A DNA stretch of 64,000 nt from Diphasiastrum complanatum. Taxonomy: Eukaryota > Streptophyta > Lycopodiopsida > Lycopodiales > Lycopodiaceae. Shown piece after piece: positions 55,969 through 64,000 of this stretch (positions within the stretch are counted from its first letter, which is position 1; each line of letters begins with the position of its first letter). Below the pieces are notes generated by a model. That model had not been told where the DNA came from. It did not search any database and saw nothing but the letters and a program-made list of their open reading frames with translations. Made by a program: the position numbers and the translations under genes. Where the stretch lies: assembly GCA_029204225.1 (NCBI GenBank), contig MU831948.1:1-64000 (forward strand), given 5' to 3'.

Positions 55969-56596
55969 CAAACACACAAAAGTGTTTCAAACTTGGTTTG
56001 TAACCATGGTAGGCTTCAAACAAAGTCTTAGAGTCAACTGACTTTGTACTGGAATAGTTTTGCAGATAGCACGTTGTAGATATTGCTTCAGTCTTGGGTA
56101 TCTAAGCATTGGACATTATGGATCGTGCTACATCTAGAAGTGTTTGATTATTTCTTTCAGCTACTCTTTTCTGTTGTGGAGTGTAGCTGGTAGTGAACTA
56201 ATGGTGCATGCCACATGAAGATAGGTAGTCCTCCATTTCATTATTTGTTCTTGATGAACATAATCTTGGTGAATCTGGAGAGGTCATCAATAAAGGTGAT
56301 GAAATATAAAGCCTGACCCAAAGAGGGCACACTCATAGGACCACATAAATCACTGTGGATTAATTCAAGAATAGACTTGGCCCTTTTGGCTTGTCCTTTA
56401 GGAAATCTTGTCCTAGGTTGTTTTTCTAGTAGGCACATTTCACATATAGTCTGATTTCTTGTGGAGACAACATTAATTCTCATATCTTTGACCATACTAT
56501 TATGATGCATATACAAGATAGACCTCATGTTTAAGTGCCCTAATCTTTGATGCCATACATGAGCATATGAATTACTCACAAAAAGTGCATAATCAT
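55969..56596 (-). pseudogene. Copia B: GAG-pre-integrase and integrase (right part)
   Basis: On the minus strand: VWHQRLGHLNMRSILYMHHN, CEMCLLEKQPRTRFPKGQAK, ILELIHSDLCGPMSVPSLGQ, YFITFIDDLSRFTKIMF. In broken frames SYTPQQKRVAERNNQTLLDV and YHGYKPSLKHFCVFEY follow, directly continuing into the other part of B at 49808 once element C is removed. B's gag and protease are not in the window; the LTR of element D starts at 56597, so they may lie beyond D. Confidence 0.86.
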
Positions 56597-57650
56597 TGTT
56601 GGATTATTCTCCTACTAATCAACTAATCGACATCTTAATCTTCATCCAACTCTTATCCAGACCTGAAGATTTCTTCGTGTTTTTACACGGTCTGCATAAG
56701 TACTCAAAAATGGCTCGCAGTGTCGTCTTTTTCACCTTTCAACATTTTTGAGTTTTTCACTTGTCGAGATTTTTTGCCTTTCGAGATTTTCTCTCACTTC
56801 GTCTTTTTCGCAAATTTCCAGACACCTGTCCTAAAAGTTAAGGAAATTACTTTAGTGAAGACTGTCGTGTTTTTCGTATTTTTCGCTCTACAGTTTACGT
56901 TCATTTCTACAAAGTGACAGTTTACGTTCATTTCTGCAGATAGACTGTTTGCGACCAAAGCCACCGACTTGCATTAATCCATCAGCAAGTAGTTTTTGAG
57001 AAGTCCTAACTGGATGGATGCCAGCACATCACAGCCAATTGGATGACGCTTTTGATTACCTAATTGCTTAGTATAAATAGTTGTTCATATTTCAACATCT
57101 TATTCTCATATCAAGTATTGAATAGTTAGTTTTCTCTCAAGCCTGCAAGCTTGAACACTCTTGAGCATTATAGCTCAGTTCTTTAGAGTTGATTAAGGAT
57201 TGCTATTGCGCTTATTAGTTATCAGTAGTTGCGCTTAATTCAGATTTATATTTTAGCCGCTCAGAGATAGCTTAGAGTACGCGACTTGTTGTACTCATTT
57301 ATATCTGTTTCACTTTCATACTGAATCAATACTATCTTCTTATTGCGTTTATTTTCGTCTCAGAATGTATGCATTTCTATAATTCTTCGCGGTGATTATT
57401 TGTCTGATAATTCAATGCTTTAAATGTTTGGCTACATAATCATTGTAGTACTAATGATTTCAGAGTTAGTTACTATAGAATCGAATGTGATTTCTATGAC
57501 TATTGTTTTGTTCAAAATTGATAGGCGTAGTCATGCATGAATAAAGAGGAAGATAGTTTATTCTGCTGCGCACGATATGTTTTTTTTCTTGTTGTTCAAA
57601 TTCTTTTTATTCGAATCTTATATAACCTATCTTTTATACACTTCTTTCCA
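56597..57650 (+). repeat. 5' LTR of copia D
   Basis: It begins TGTTGGATTATTC and ends TTTCCA three bases before a primer-binding site. AGTATAAATAG near 57070 is a plausible TATA box. It contains a 25-bp tandem repeat, GACAGTTTACGTTCATTTCT, at about 56889 and 56915. The 3' LTR is beyond the window, so the left limit rests on the TG and the loss of B coding. Confidence 0.72.
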
Positions 57651-57653
57651 ATA

Positions 57654-57665
57654 TGGTATCAGAGC
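57654..57665 (+). other. Primer-binding site of copia D
   Basis: TGGTATCAGAGC, initiator tRNA-Met type. Confidence 0.9.
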
Positions 57666-57848
57666 ATTGATTCTTCTTCAAGGCCTAATACTATATTAGA
57701 GAGCGCAAGCTCTTATACTTGATATCTTTCGCAATATTAAATTATTCTTTAGTTCAAATCAATTTGTTTCAGTATTAGAGAATTGATTTTCACAGCAATA
57801 TATCTTTCTCTTAAGGACAATCAAATTAGCGACAGTCTAAAGTTCTAG

Positions 57849-58600
57849 ATGGATTCTCAAAGTAAGGTCGGTCTAATCGTAGACAAGTTGAATGGATCCA
57901 ATTATCATTTATGAAAATTAAAGATGAAGACCTTGCTAAATGCCAACGAGTTGTGGGATGTTGTCACAGGTATCGAAGTGAAGCCTGAAGACGACATAGA
58001 TGACTCAAAATGAAAGCCAAAGAATGTTAAAGCTTTTGCGCTTATTATCCTCAATATATCGAATACTCAGATTGGTCACATAGCTGAAGCCAAAACTTCG
58101 AAAGAAGTTTGGGACATCCTGAGCTCACGATATAATGTGAGAGACATAACTACCAAGTTACATCTTCAAAATAAATTCTTCACACTCAAGATGTCGAATA
58201 ATGATTCTCTCCAAAATCATATTAACAAGTTTAAGAATCTCTTGCAATAGATGGCCGTTGTTGAATCAGTCATAGATGATCAAGACGCAATTATGACATT
58301 GCTTTCAAGTTTGTCCTCCACATATGAGAACTGGGTGATGATCATGACGACAAACTCAGATTTAACTCTTATCAGAGTTATCACTATGTTGCTGCAAGAA
58401 GATAATCGTAGAAGTCAAGACACTTCGTCTACCTCTTCGTCTACCTCTATATGTCAACAAGGGATCAAAATGATAGAAGCAGAAAAGCTCCAAGCAGTCT
58501 ACGTCAAATCAGAAACAAACTCAAAGTCAAGAATAATCATCAAATCAAAATTCGTCGAAGAAGAAGATGTTTTGCAGGTATTGCACCTACAATAACCATG
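57849..58600 (+). pseudogene. Copia D gag
   Basis: It opens MDSQSKVGLIVDKLNGSNYH, then KLKMKTLLNANELWDVVTG, NTQIGHIAEAKTSKEVWDIL and LHLQNKFFTLKMSNNDSL. TGA replaces the expected Trp after NYHL and within DSK.KPK, and a TAG follows LLQ at about 58249. The zinc knuckle lies in the next frame (FCRYCTYNNHEIHDC, near 58568-58612), so a frameshift separates them. Confidence 0.82.
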
Positions 58601-60695
58601 AGATCCATGATTGCCGAATTCTCAAAGCAAAGAATGCAGCCAAGCAACCTGAAGTCAAAATGGACGAAGGCACTTTTATGGTCAAAGACAAATACGCAAA
58701 TTCGAATGATTCGTGGTTTTTGAATTCCGGAGCTACTCAACATATGACCAATTATCATGAGATTTTTCATTCCTATATGCCTTACAACACAAAGAAGTAT
58801 GTTCATCTTGGTGATGATAGCATTCACACTATCGAAGGTGAAGGTACTGTAAGATTAAGATTCCAGCATGATCAATTCAAACTATTGTCAAAAGTCTTGC
58901 AATTGTATGTTCCTAAACTCTCTACAAATCTGTTATCAGTAAGTAGAAATACATATTTAGGTCATAAGGCGGAGTTTGAGTCTGATCAATGCAGAATTAT
59001 TGATAGGAGTAATAAAATTCTTGCACTTGACAAGAGGCATGGATACTTATATAGAGTGGCACATTGTTATTCTGATTCTAGTCAAGCCCTGAAAACCTAT
59101 GTTCTTGTCAATAAAGCATTACTATGGCATCATCACTTAGGACACTTGAATTATGCATCTGTTTCGAACATGTCCAGACAATCCCTAGTACTTGATCTCG
59201 ACTATCCTTTTGGTAAAGTCGATCTCCCTATCTGCCATAGCTGCATTCTTGGAAAGCAAACTAGGATTCCTTTTAGATCAAGTCATAGGCATGCAACAGA
59301 AAGACTGTTAGATGTTGTTCATTCAGATATATGTGGACCTATGCAAATTCCTTCATTGCTAGATGCAAAGTATTTCATTATCTTTATTGACAAATTCTCC
59401 AGAAGAACAACTGTTTACTTCATTAAACATACATCAGAAGCTTTCATCAAGTTCAGACAATTCAAAGAGCATGCAAAAAATCAGACTGGTAAACGAATCA
59501 AAGCATTGAGGTCTGACAATGGGGGAGAATACATCTCCACCGAATTCAAGGAGTATTGCCTTAACAACAGAGCAACAATACATTACCTCCTATTCACCTT
59601 AGTCAAAAATGGTCTTGCTGAGAGAAAGAACAGAACCTTATTCAAATCGGCAAAGTGCATGTTATCACATGTGATACTTCCGAAGTCCTTCTGGGCTGAA
59701 GTTGTTTCAACATCAACCTATATTCAGAATAGATGTCCTACTAAAGGTCTCTTAGAAAAAACACAATTCGAACTTTGGACAGGTACCAAACCTTCTTTAT
59801 CAAACTTATGAGTTTTGGATGTACTGCTTATGCTCAGATTCCTCATGATCTCAGGAAGAAGCTCGACTTCCAGAGCATCAAATGTATTTTCATCAGCTTC
59901 AGGTCAAGCCTACAAGTTGTTCGGTCTCATCGAGTCGAAGATATTCACTAGCCGAGATGTCATCTTCATTGAAGATCAGTTTATCGACCTCAAGGGAAAA
60001 GGCAAAGCCCATGTAGCCGACTTGTCTGACTCGTCCGACATATCGAACTTTCCAGTTCCTCAGTCGACTATTCCCATTGAAGGCCCAAGCTCATCTACTT
60101 TCGACGAACAACATGTCAACGACGAATCCGAAAATGATGATGTTGCAATTCAGCAACTACAACATGATGAAAATGATCAACTTTCTCTATCACCCAAAAG
60201 ATCGACGAGAGTTAGACAAGAGTTAGCAGACCACTTATCAGGTATATCGATGAGTCGGCAGCCTATCTTGTTCATGATCCGACGACTGTCGAAGAGACAC
60301 TTAGTCAACCCGATTACGATCTCTGGAAAGAAGCTATGGATAAAGAGTATTCATCTTTTATCAAGAACCAGACATGGAAAATTGTCAAATTACCTGCTAG
60401 CAGAAACATAGTTGATTGCAAATGGATTTTCAAAGTGAAGTACAAAGCAGATGGAAGCATTGACAGAAGAAAAGCCCGACTTGTCGCCAGAGGATTTTCT
60501 CAAATATACAACGTCGATTATACTGAGACCTTCAGTCCAGTAGTCAAGCATTTTTCTATTCGACTTTTGAGTATCGTTTGGTGCTGCAGCAAATTTGGAA
60601 ATACATCAAATGGATGCACAAACAAAATATCTCAATGGAGTTATCGAAGTAGACATTTACATGGTGCAACCCGAAGGTTATATTATATCAGAAAT
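58567..60695 (+). pseudogene. Copia D pol: protease, integrase, RT start
   Basis: The zinc knuckle CRYCTYNNHEIHDC is followed by protease FLNSGATQHMTNYHEIF (active-site Asp changed to Asn), LLWHHHLGHLNYASVSNMSR, the integrase core (VVHSDICGPMQIPSL, FIIFIDKFSRRTTVYF, LRSDNGGEYISTEFKEYC, GLAERKNRTLFKSAKCML) and, after a frame break near 59812, VFSSASGQAYKLFGLIESK and an acidic linker. RT begins WKIVKLPASRNIVDCKWIFK, DRRKARLVARGFSQIYNVDY. It ends in MVQPEGYIISE where E is inserted. Confidence 0.87.
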
Positions 60696-61417
60696 TGTGA
60701 ACTCCTGCAACTTTGTTGTGACGCGAAGCGAAGCGACACAAAGTGAAGGTCGAACAACGAACAATTTGTGAAAGTCAATGTACCTCAAAAACTCTAAGAC
60801 ACAAAGTGAAACAAAACTTGAAGGTCGAATGATACGTGAAAGTCAAACATGCCTCCAGCACCAAAAGACACAACACGAAAAGAAAACAAAAGAAAATCTT
60901 TCGCACTGTCGGCTGGCAGCTCAACGGGCGTGGAGCTTTGAACTTCACGCTCAGCTGAAACAGTTAGTAATAACAGAGAGTAACTAACTAGTTGATTAGC
61001 ATTAACTACTCTTGTAATTCTCTGTTTAGCTATCTTGTAAACTCTACACAATGGAGATATAAACAATTTTTCTGGATCAACAGAGACACGGAGAAGAGTG
61101 TGAGAGTAGAGAAAAGAAAAGAGAAGAATAGAAACAAAATAGTTGTGCATGAAAGTCTGTCAATGAGCAAAACACAGCGAAAAGAGCAGAGTGTCAGGCC
61201 GCCAACGAGTGAGACACTGATCATCTCGCTCTAAAAGTCAAACTGATAATACAGTTGCTCTCTCTTGTGCATCTCCTTGTCTTCTGCTATCTTGATTGCT
61301 AGAATGTTTTCTGTTCTGTGATCTGTAGTCACGTGTCTAGGATCCTGCAAGCTTCCACATAAGAAAATTCAAAAGAAACAAAATCGTTCACGATACAAAA
61401 AAAACTCATTCACGACA
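60696..61417 (+). repeat. 5' LTR of copia E
   Basis: 722 bp, TGTGAACTCCTGC to TTCACGACA, adjoining a primer-binding site. Its first 500 bp recur at 63505-64000 with obvious divergence (roughly one change per ten bases by eye), so E is older than C. Confidence 0.9.
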
Positions 61418-61430
61418 TGGTATCAGAGCC
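61418..61430 (+). other. Primer-binding site of copia E
   Basis: TGGTATCAGAGCC directly after the 5' LTR. Confidence 0.93.
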
Positions 61431-61484
61431 TATAGATTATCACTACTGATATCTGAACAAAGTGATTCTCTAGGCAACACCATA

Positions 61485-62499
61485 TGGCTACAACGATCCA
61501 GAAAAGAGTAGCAATCAGTCTTGAGGCCCAAACTACAGGATATGGAAATTTGAAATCAAAACACTTTTGAAGGAAAAAGACATCTGGCCTATGATCGAAC
61601 TCTCAGAGGCGCAGCCTCCAGAGGGAAACCCGAGGAGAGCTGAATGGATCAGAAAGGATGAGCGTGCAATGGTGATAATCATTTCGTCCATCAACAAAGA
61701 TCTACTCATGCAGATTGAAGATTGTAAAAGCAGCCATGCAGCATGGGAAAGATTAAAACTTAAGTACGAAATGAGAACTACAGCTTTAGTAATGCATCTT
61801 CACAATCAGCTGCAATCCATACGATGGGATGACAACCAATTGGACCAACATGTTGAGAAGATGAGAATGATCTTTGCTCAACTCACAGCATCAGGATAGG
61901 AGCACCAGGTCCCAACACCACAACAGCTGATGTACTTCATGAAGTCTCTACCTACATCCTATCAGCCATTGAGAATGCTCATACTAAGTCTACCAGATAT
62001 GACATTTGACAAAGCAATCAGTCTTGTCGTTGATGAGAGACTGATGAGAGATGAAAGAGAAGGAAGTAGTGATCAAGAGAAAGCTCTCTTCACAAAAGGA
62101 AAGAAAAAGAACAAAAATAGACCCAGATTCGACAAGACAAAGTCCTCGAATCAGCAATCTTCTTCTTGTGATCACTATCACAAACCAGACCATACAACCA
62201 ACAAATGCTCCAGCAATACCTTGCTTGCACTGCAAGAAGAAGAGCACTCTGCATACAATTGTAGATTCAACCCAAAAAAAAGGAACAAAGCTGATAAAGC
62301 AAACGTTGCAGAGTCATTTAAAGATGCAGATAGAGGTGATGAAGCCTTCACAATACTTGATGAAGCTTCAACGAACTACACTGAACAAGACTACGATGTA
62401 GTCATTGATTTAGGAGCAACATCACACATCACCTGCAACAAGAAAATCTTGATCGACTTCATAGAACTCGAAAACAACAGCGACAATGATTCTAGGTAA
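61485..62499 (+). pseudogene. Copia E gag and protease
   Basis: An ATG at 61485 opens a short frame (MATTIQKRVA). The gag body reads on in another frame (WKFEIKTLLKEKDIWPMIEL, SSINKDLLMQIEDCKSSHAA, LHNQLQSIRWDDNQLDQHVE), with a TAG at 61897-61899. The zinc knuckle is degenerate (CDHYHKPDHTTNKC: the second Cys is Tyr). The protease box reads VIDLGATSHITCNK, with DSG changed to DLG. Both changes would inactivate function in this family. Confidence 0.83.
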
Positions 62500-62668
62500 T
62501 GAGAGCAGACACGATGTCAAGGGCATCGAGACTCTATTGCGAACACTGTCAGGTCAAGCAGAGCTACCAGGAGTACTCTATGTGCCTTCACTGAGAAAAG
62601 ATCTGCTATTAGTCTCCAAGATGGCAAATCTTGAAATTCGAGTTTTATTCGAAAGAAATACATGAAGC

Positions 62669-63395
62669 ATGATCGAGAAAACAACAAACAAATTGCTGAC
62701 GGTTGGTTGCAGAGAAGAAAACCTCTACCAAGCCAAGATAATCAACAATTCTGATAGCATATTAAATGCATCAGAGAATGAAAATCAGCTTTGGCACAAG
62801 AGAATGTATCATTTGAACATGAGGAGCCTGTATGACATGTGCAAGAAAGACATAGTCACAGGTCTAAAGATATCAAGACTTGATACTAAGTTCTACGAAG
62901 CTTGTCAGAAAGGCAAACAACATCGGAATCCGTTCACACATGAGGAAAAAAGAGCCAAAGAAATTCTTGAGCTCGTCCACTCTGATGTCTGTGGACCGAT
63001 GAAAATGGATTCGCTCTCAGGATCGAGGTGTTTCCTGACGTACATAGATGATTACAGCCGGATGACTATGATCTAGTACCTAAAGAAAAAATATGAAGTG
63101 TTTGACTCTTTCAAGAAGTTCATGGCATTTGCAGAGAGACACTCCTCAAAGAAGATTCAGATCATCAGATCTGACAATGGAGGTGAGTACAAGAGCAAAG
63201 AATTTTCAAAATTCTGTCAAGAACAGGGGATAGAGCATCAGTTCACTCCTGCGTACACAGCAGAATATAATGGTTTGCAGAAGGAAAAACAGGATGCTAG
63301 TCGAAGGAGCCAGATGCATGATGGCACAGGCTCGATTGCCAAGTCAATTATGGGCTGAGGCAATATGGAATACCAAAAGGAGGACCATGCACGAT
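62669..63395 (+). pseudogene. Copia E integrase, truncated
   Basis: It contains LWHKRMYHLNMRSLYDMCKK, LELVHSDVCGPMKMDSLSGS, FLTYIDDYSRMTMI then a TAG at 63074, IIRSDNGGEYKSKEFSKFCQ and GIEHQFTPAYTAEYNG, with a frame break at the GVAER-equivalent site. It closes with LPSQLWAEAIWNT and then jumps out of integrase. Confidence 0.84.
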
Positions 63396-63504
63396 GATGA
63401 TGGATTCTCATAGTGCCATTTATCTATCCCAGGATCCTATCTTCCATTCAAAGACAAAACACATACCTCTGAAGTACTATCACATTCAAGAGAGTGTAAA
63501 AAAT
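63396..63504 (+). pseudogene. Copia E RNase H end
   Basis: The coding fragment SAIYLSQDPIFHSKTKHIPL and KYYHIQESV matches the C-terminal copia RNase H motif. It runs straight into the 3' LTR at 63505. Confidence 0.8.
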
Positions 63505-64000
63505 TGTGAACTCCTACAACTTTGCCACGACACGAAGCGAAGTGACATGAACCGAAGGTCGAACGGTGAACAATTCGCGAAAGTCAACATACTTCAAAAT
63601 TCCTAAGACATGAAGCGAAGCGAAACTTAAAGGTTGAATGATTCGCAAAAGTCAAACATGTCTCTAGGACCAAAAGACACGACACAACAAAAAACAAAAA
63701 GAAAGCGAAAGAAAATTTTTCGCGTTGTCAGTTGGCAACTCAACGGGTATGGAGCTTTGAACTTCACGCTCAACTGAAATAGTTAGCAATAATAGAGAGT
63801 AACTAACTAGTTGATTAGCGTTAACCACTCTTGTAATTCTCCGTTTAGCTATCTTGTAAACTCCACACAGAGATATAAACAATTTTTCTGATCAACTAGA
63901 CACGGAGAAGAGTGCGAGAGTAGAGAAAAGAAAAGAGAAGAATAGAAACGAAATAGCTGTGCGTGAAAGTCTGCCAATGAGTAGAACATAGCGAAAAGAA
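63505..64000 (+). repeat. 3' LTR of copia E (cut by window end)
   Basis: Matches the first about 500 bp of 60696-61417, starting TGTGAACTCCTAC. The remainder is outside the window. Confidence 0.9.

Larger units (their letters stand above)
56597..60695 (+). mobile_element. Copia D, visible part left of element E
   Basis: LTR, PBS, gag, protease, integrase and the beginning of RT are present in order on the plus strand. At 60695, inside RT, the element is interrupted by the LTR of element E; the rest of D should lie beyond the right edge. Confidence 0.82.
60696..64000 (+). mobile_element. Copia E, nested in D, truncated by window edge
   Basis: LTR, PBS, gag, protease, integrase, a short RNase H end and the start of the 3' LTR lie within 3.3 kb. 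The RT is absent: integrase passes into the last RNase H motif near 63365-63395. The 3' LTR follows RNase H coding with no purine tract visible, so the internal 3' end is also lost. Confidence 0.86.

Noticed and set aside
25052-61430. tRNA genes suggested by TGGTATCAGAGC matches
   Set aside because: They are primer-binding sites directly inside LTRs; no cloverleaf or anticodon arm surrounds them.

Overview
The window reads as nuclear DNA of a land plant with a large, transposon-packed genome. There is no operon structure or bacterial gene. Spliced genes, Ty1/copia and Ty3/gypsy LTR retrotransposons, LINEs, a hAT transposon and long (TC)n, (GT)n and (TA)n tracts fill it. A fern or another large-genome seed-free plant fits the mix best, but that is inference; the sequence does not name the species. 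No rRNA, tRNA, CRISPR or prokaryotic feature was found.

Host gene. The one host gene I can support is a TAB2/ATAB2-type gene (DUF1092; chloroplast translation factor for photosystem I mRNAs) on the minus strand. Exon 1 is 27637-28229 and exon 2 is 6024-6093. The splice sites are canonical and the reading frame joins cleanly, so intron 1 is about 21.5 kb. Later exons were not found and probably lie to the left of position 1.

Layout. 1-6 kb (TAB2 intron 2): a LINE scrap, an internally deleted gypsy element with both LTRs (1404-3208) and a second gypsy remnant. 6.1-27.6 kb (intron 1): a roughly 6.2-kb hAT-like element (7029-13242) whose decayed transposase carries a Pro-rich AT-hook tail and which also holds an antisense small ORF and minisatellites; a LINE 3' end (14.7-16.1 kb); periodic non-coding repeats (16.6-18.3 kb); and a LINE (19.1-27.0 kb) split by a young copia element (21016-25463, target duplication CCGCT). 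28.3-35 kb: TAB2 upstream DNA, a second type of LINE, a copia scrap and a weakly coding region after a primer-binding site. 35.4-38.7 kb: a duplicated microsatellite-rich block. 38.7-44 kb: a gypsy integrase fragment followed by an unfamiliar coiled-coil ORF with in-frame stops, an LTR-like sequence and a second decayed gypsy pol. 44-64 kb: five copia elements called A-E here. A is fused to B; B is split by C (49809-55963, target duplication ATATT) and bounded by D; D is split by E, whose 3' LTR runs off the window.

None of the elements looks autonomous as it stands: each has stops, frameshifts, deletions or altered catalytic residues. Many of the changes look like C-to-T or G-to-A, as expected for methylated, silenced DNA.
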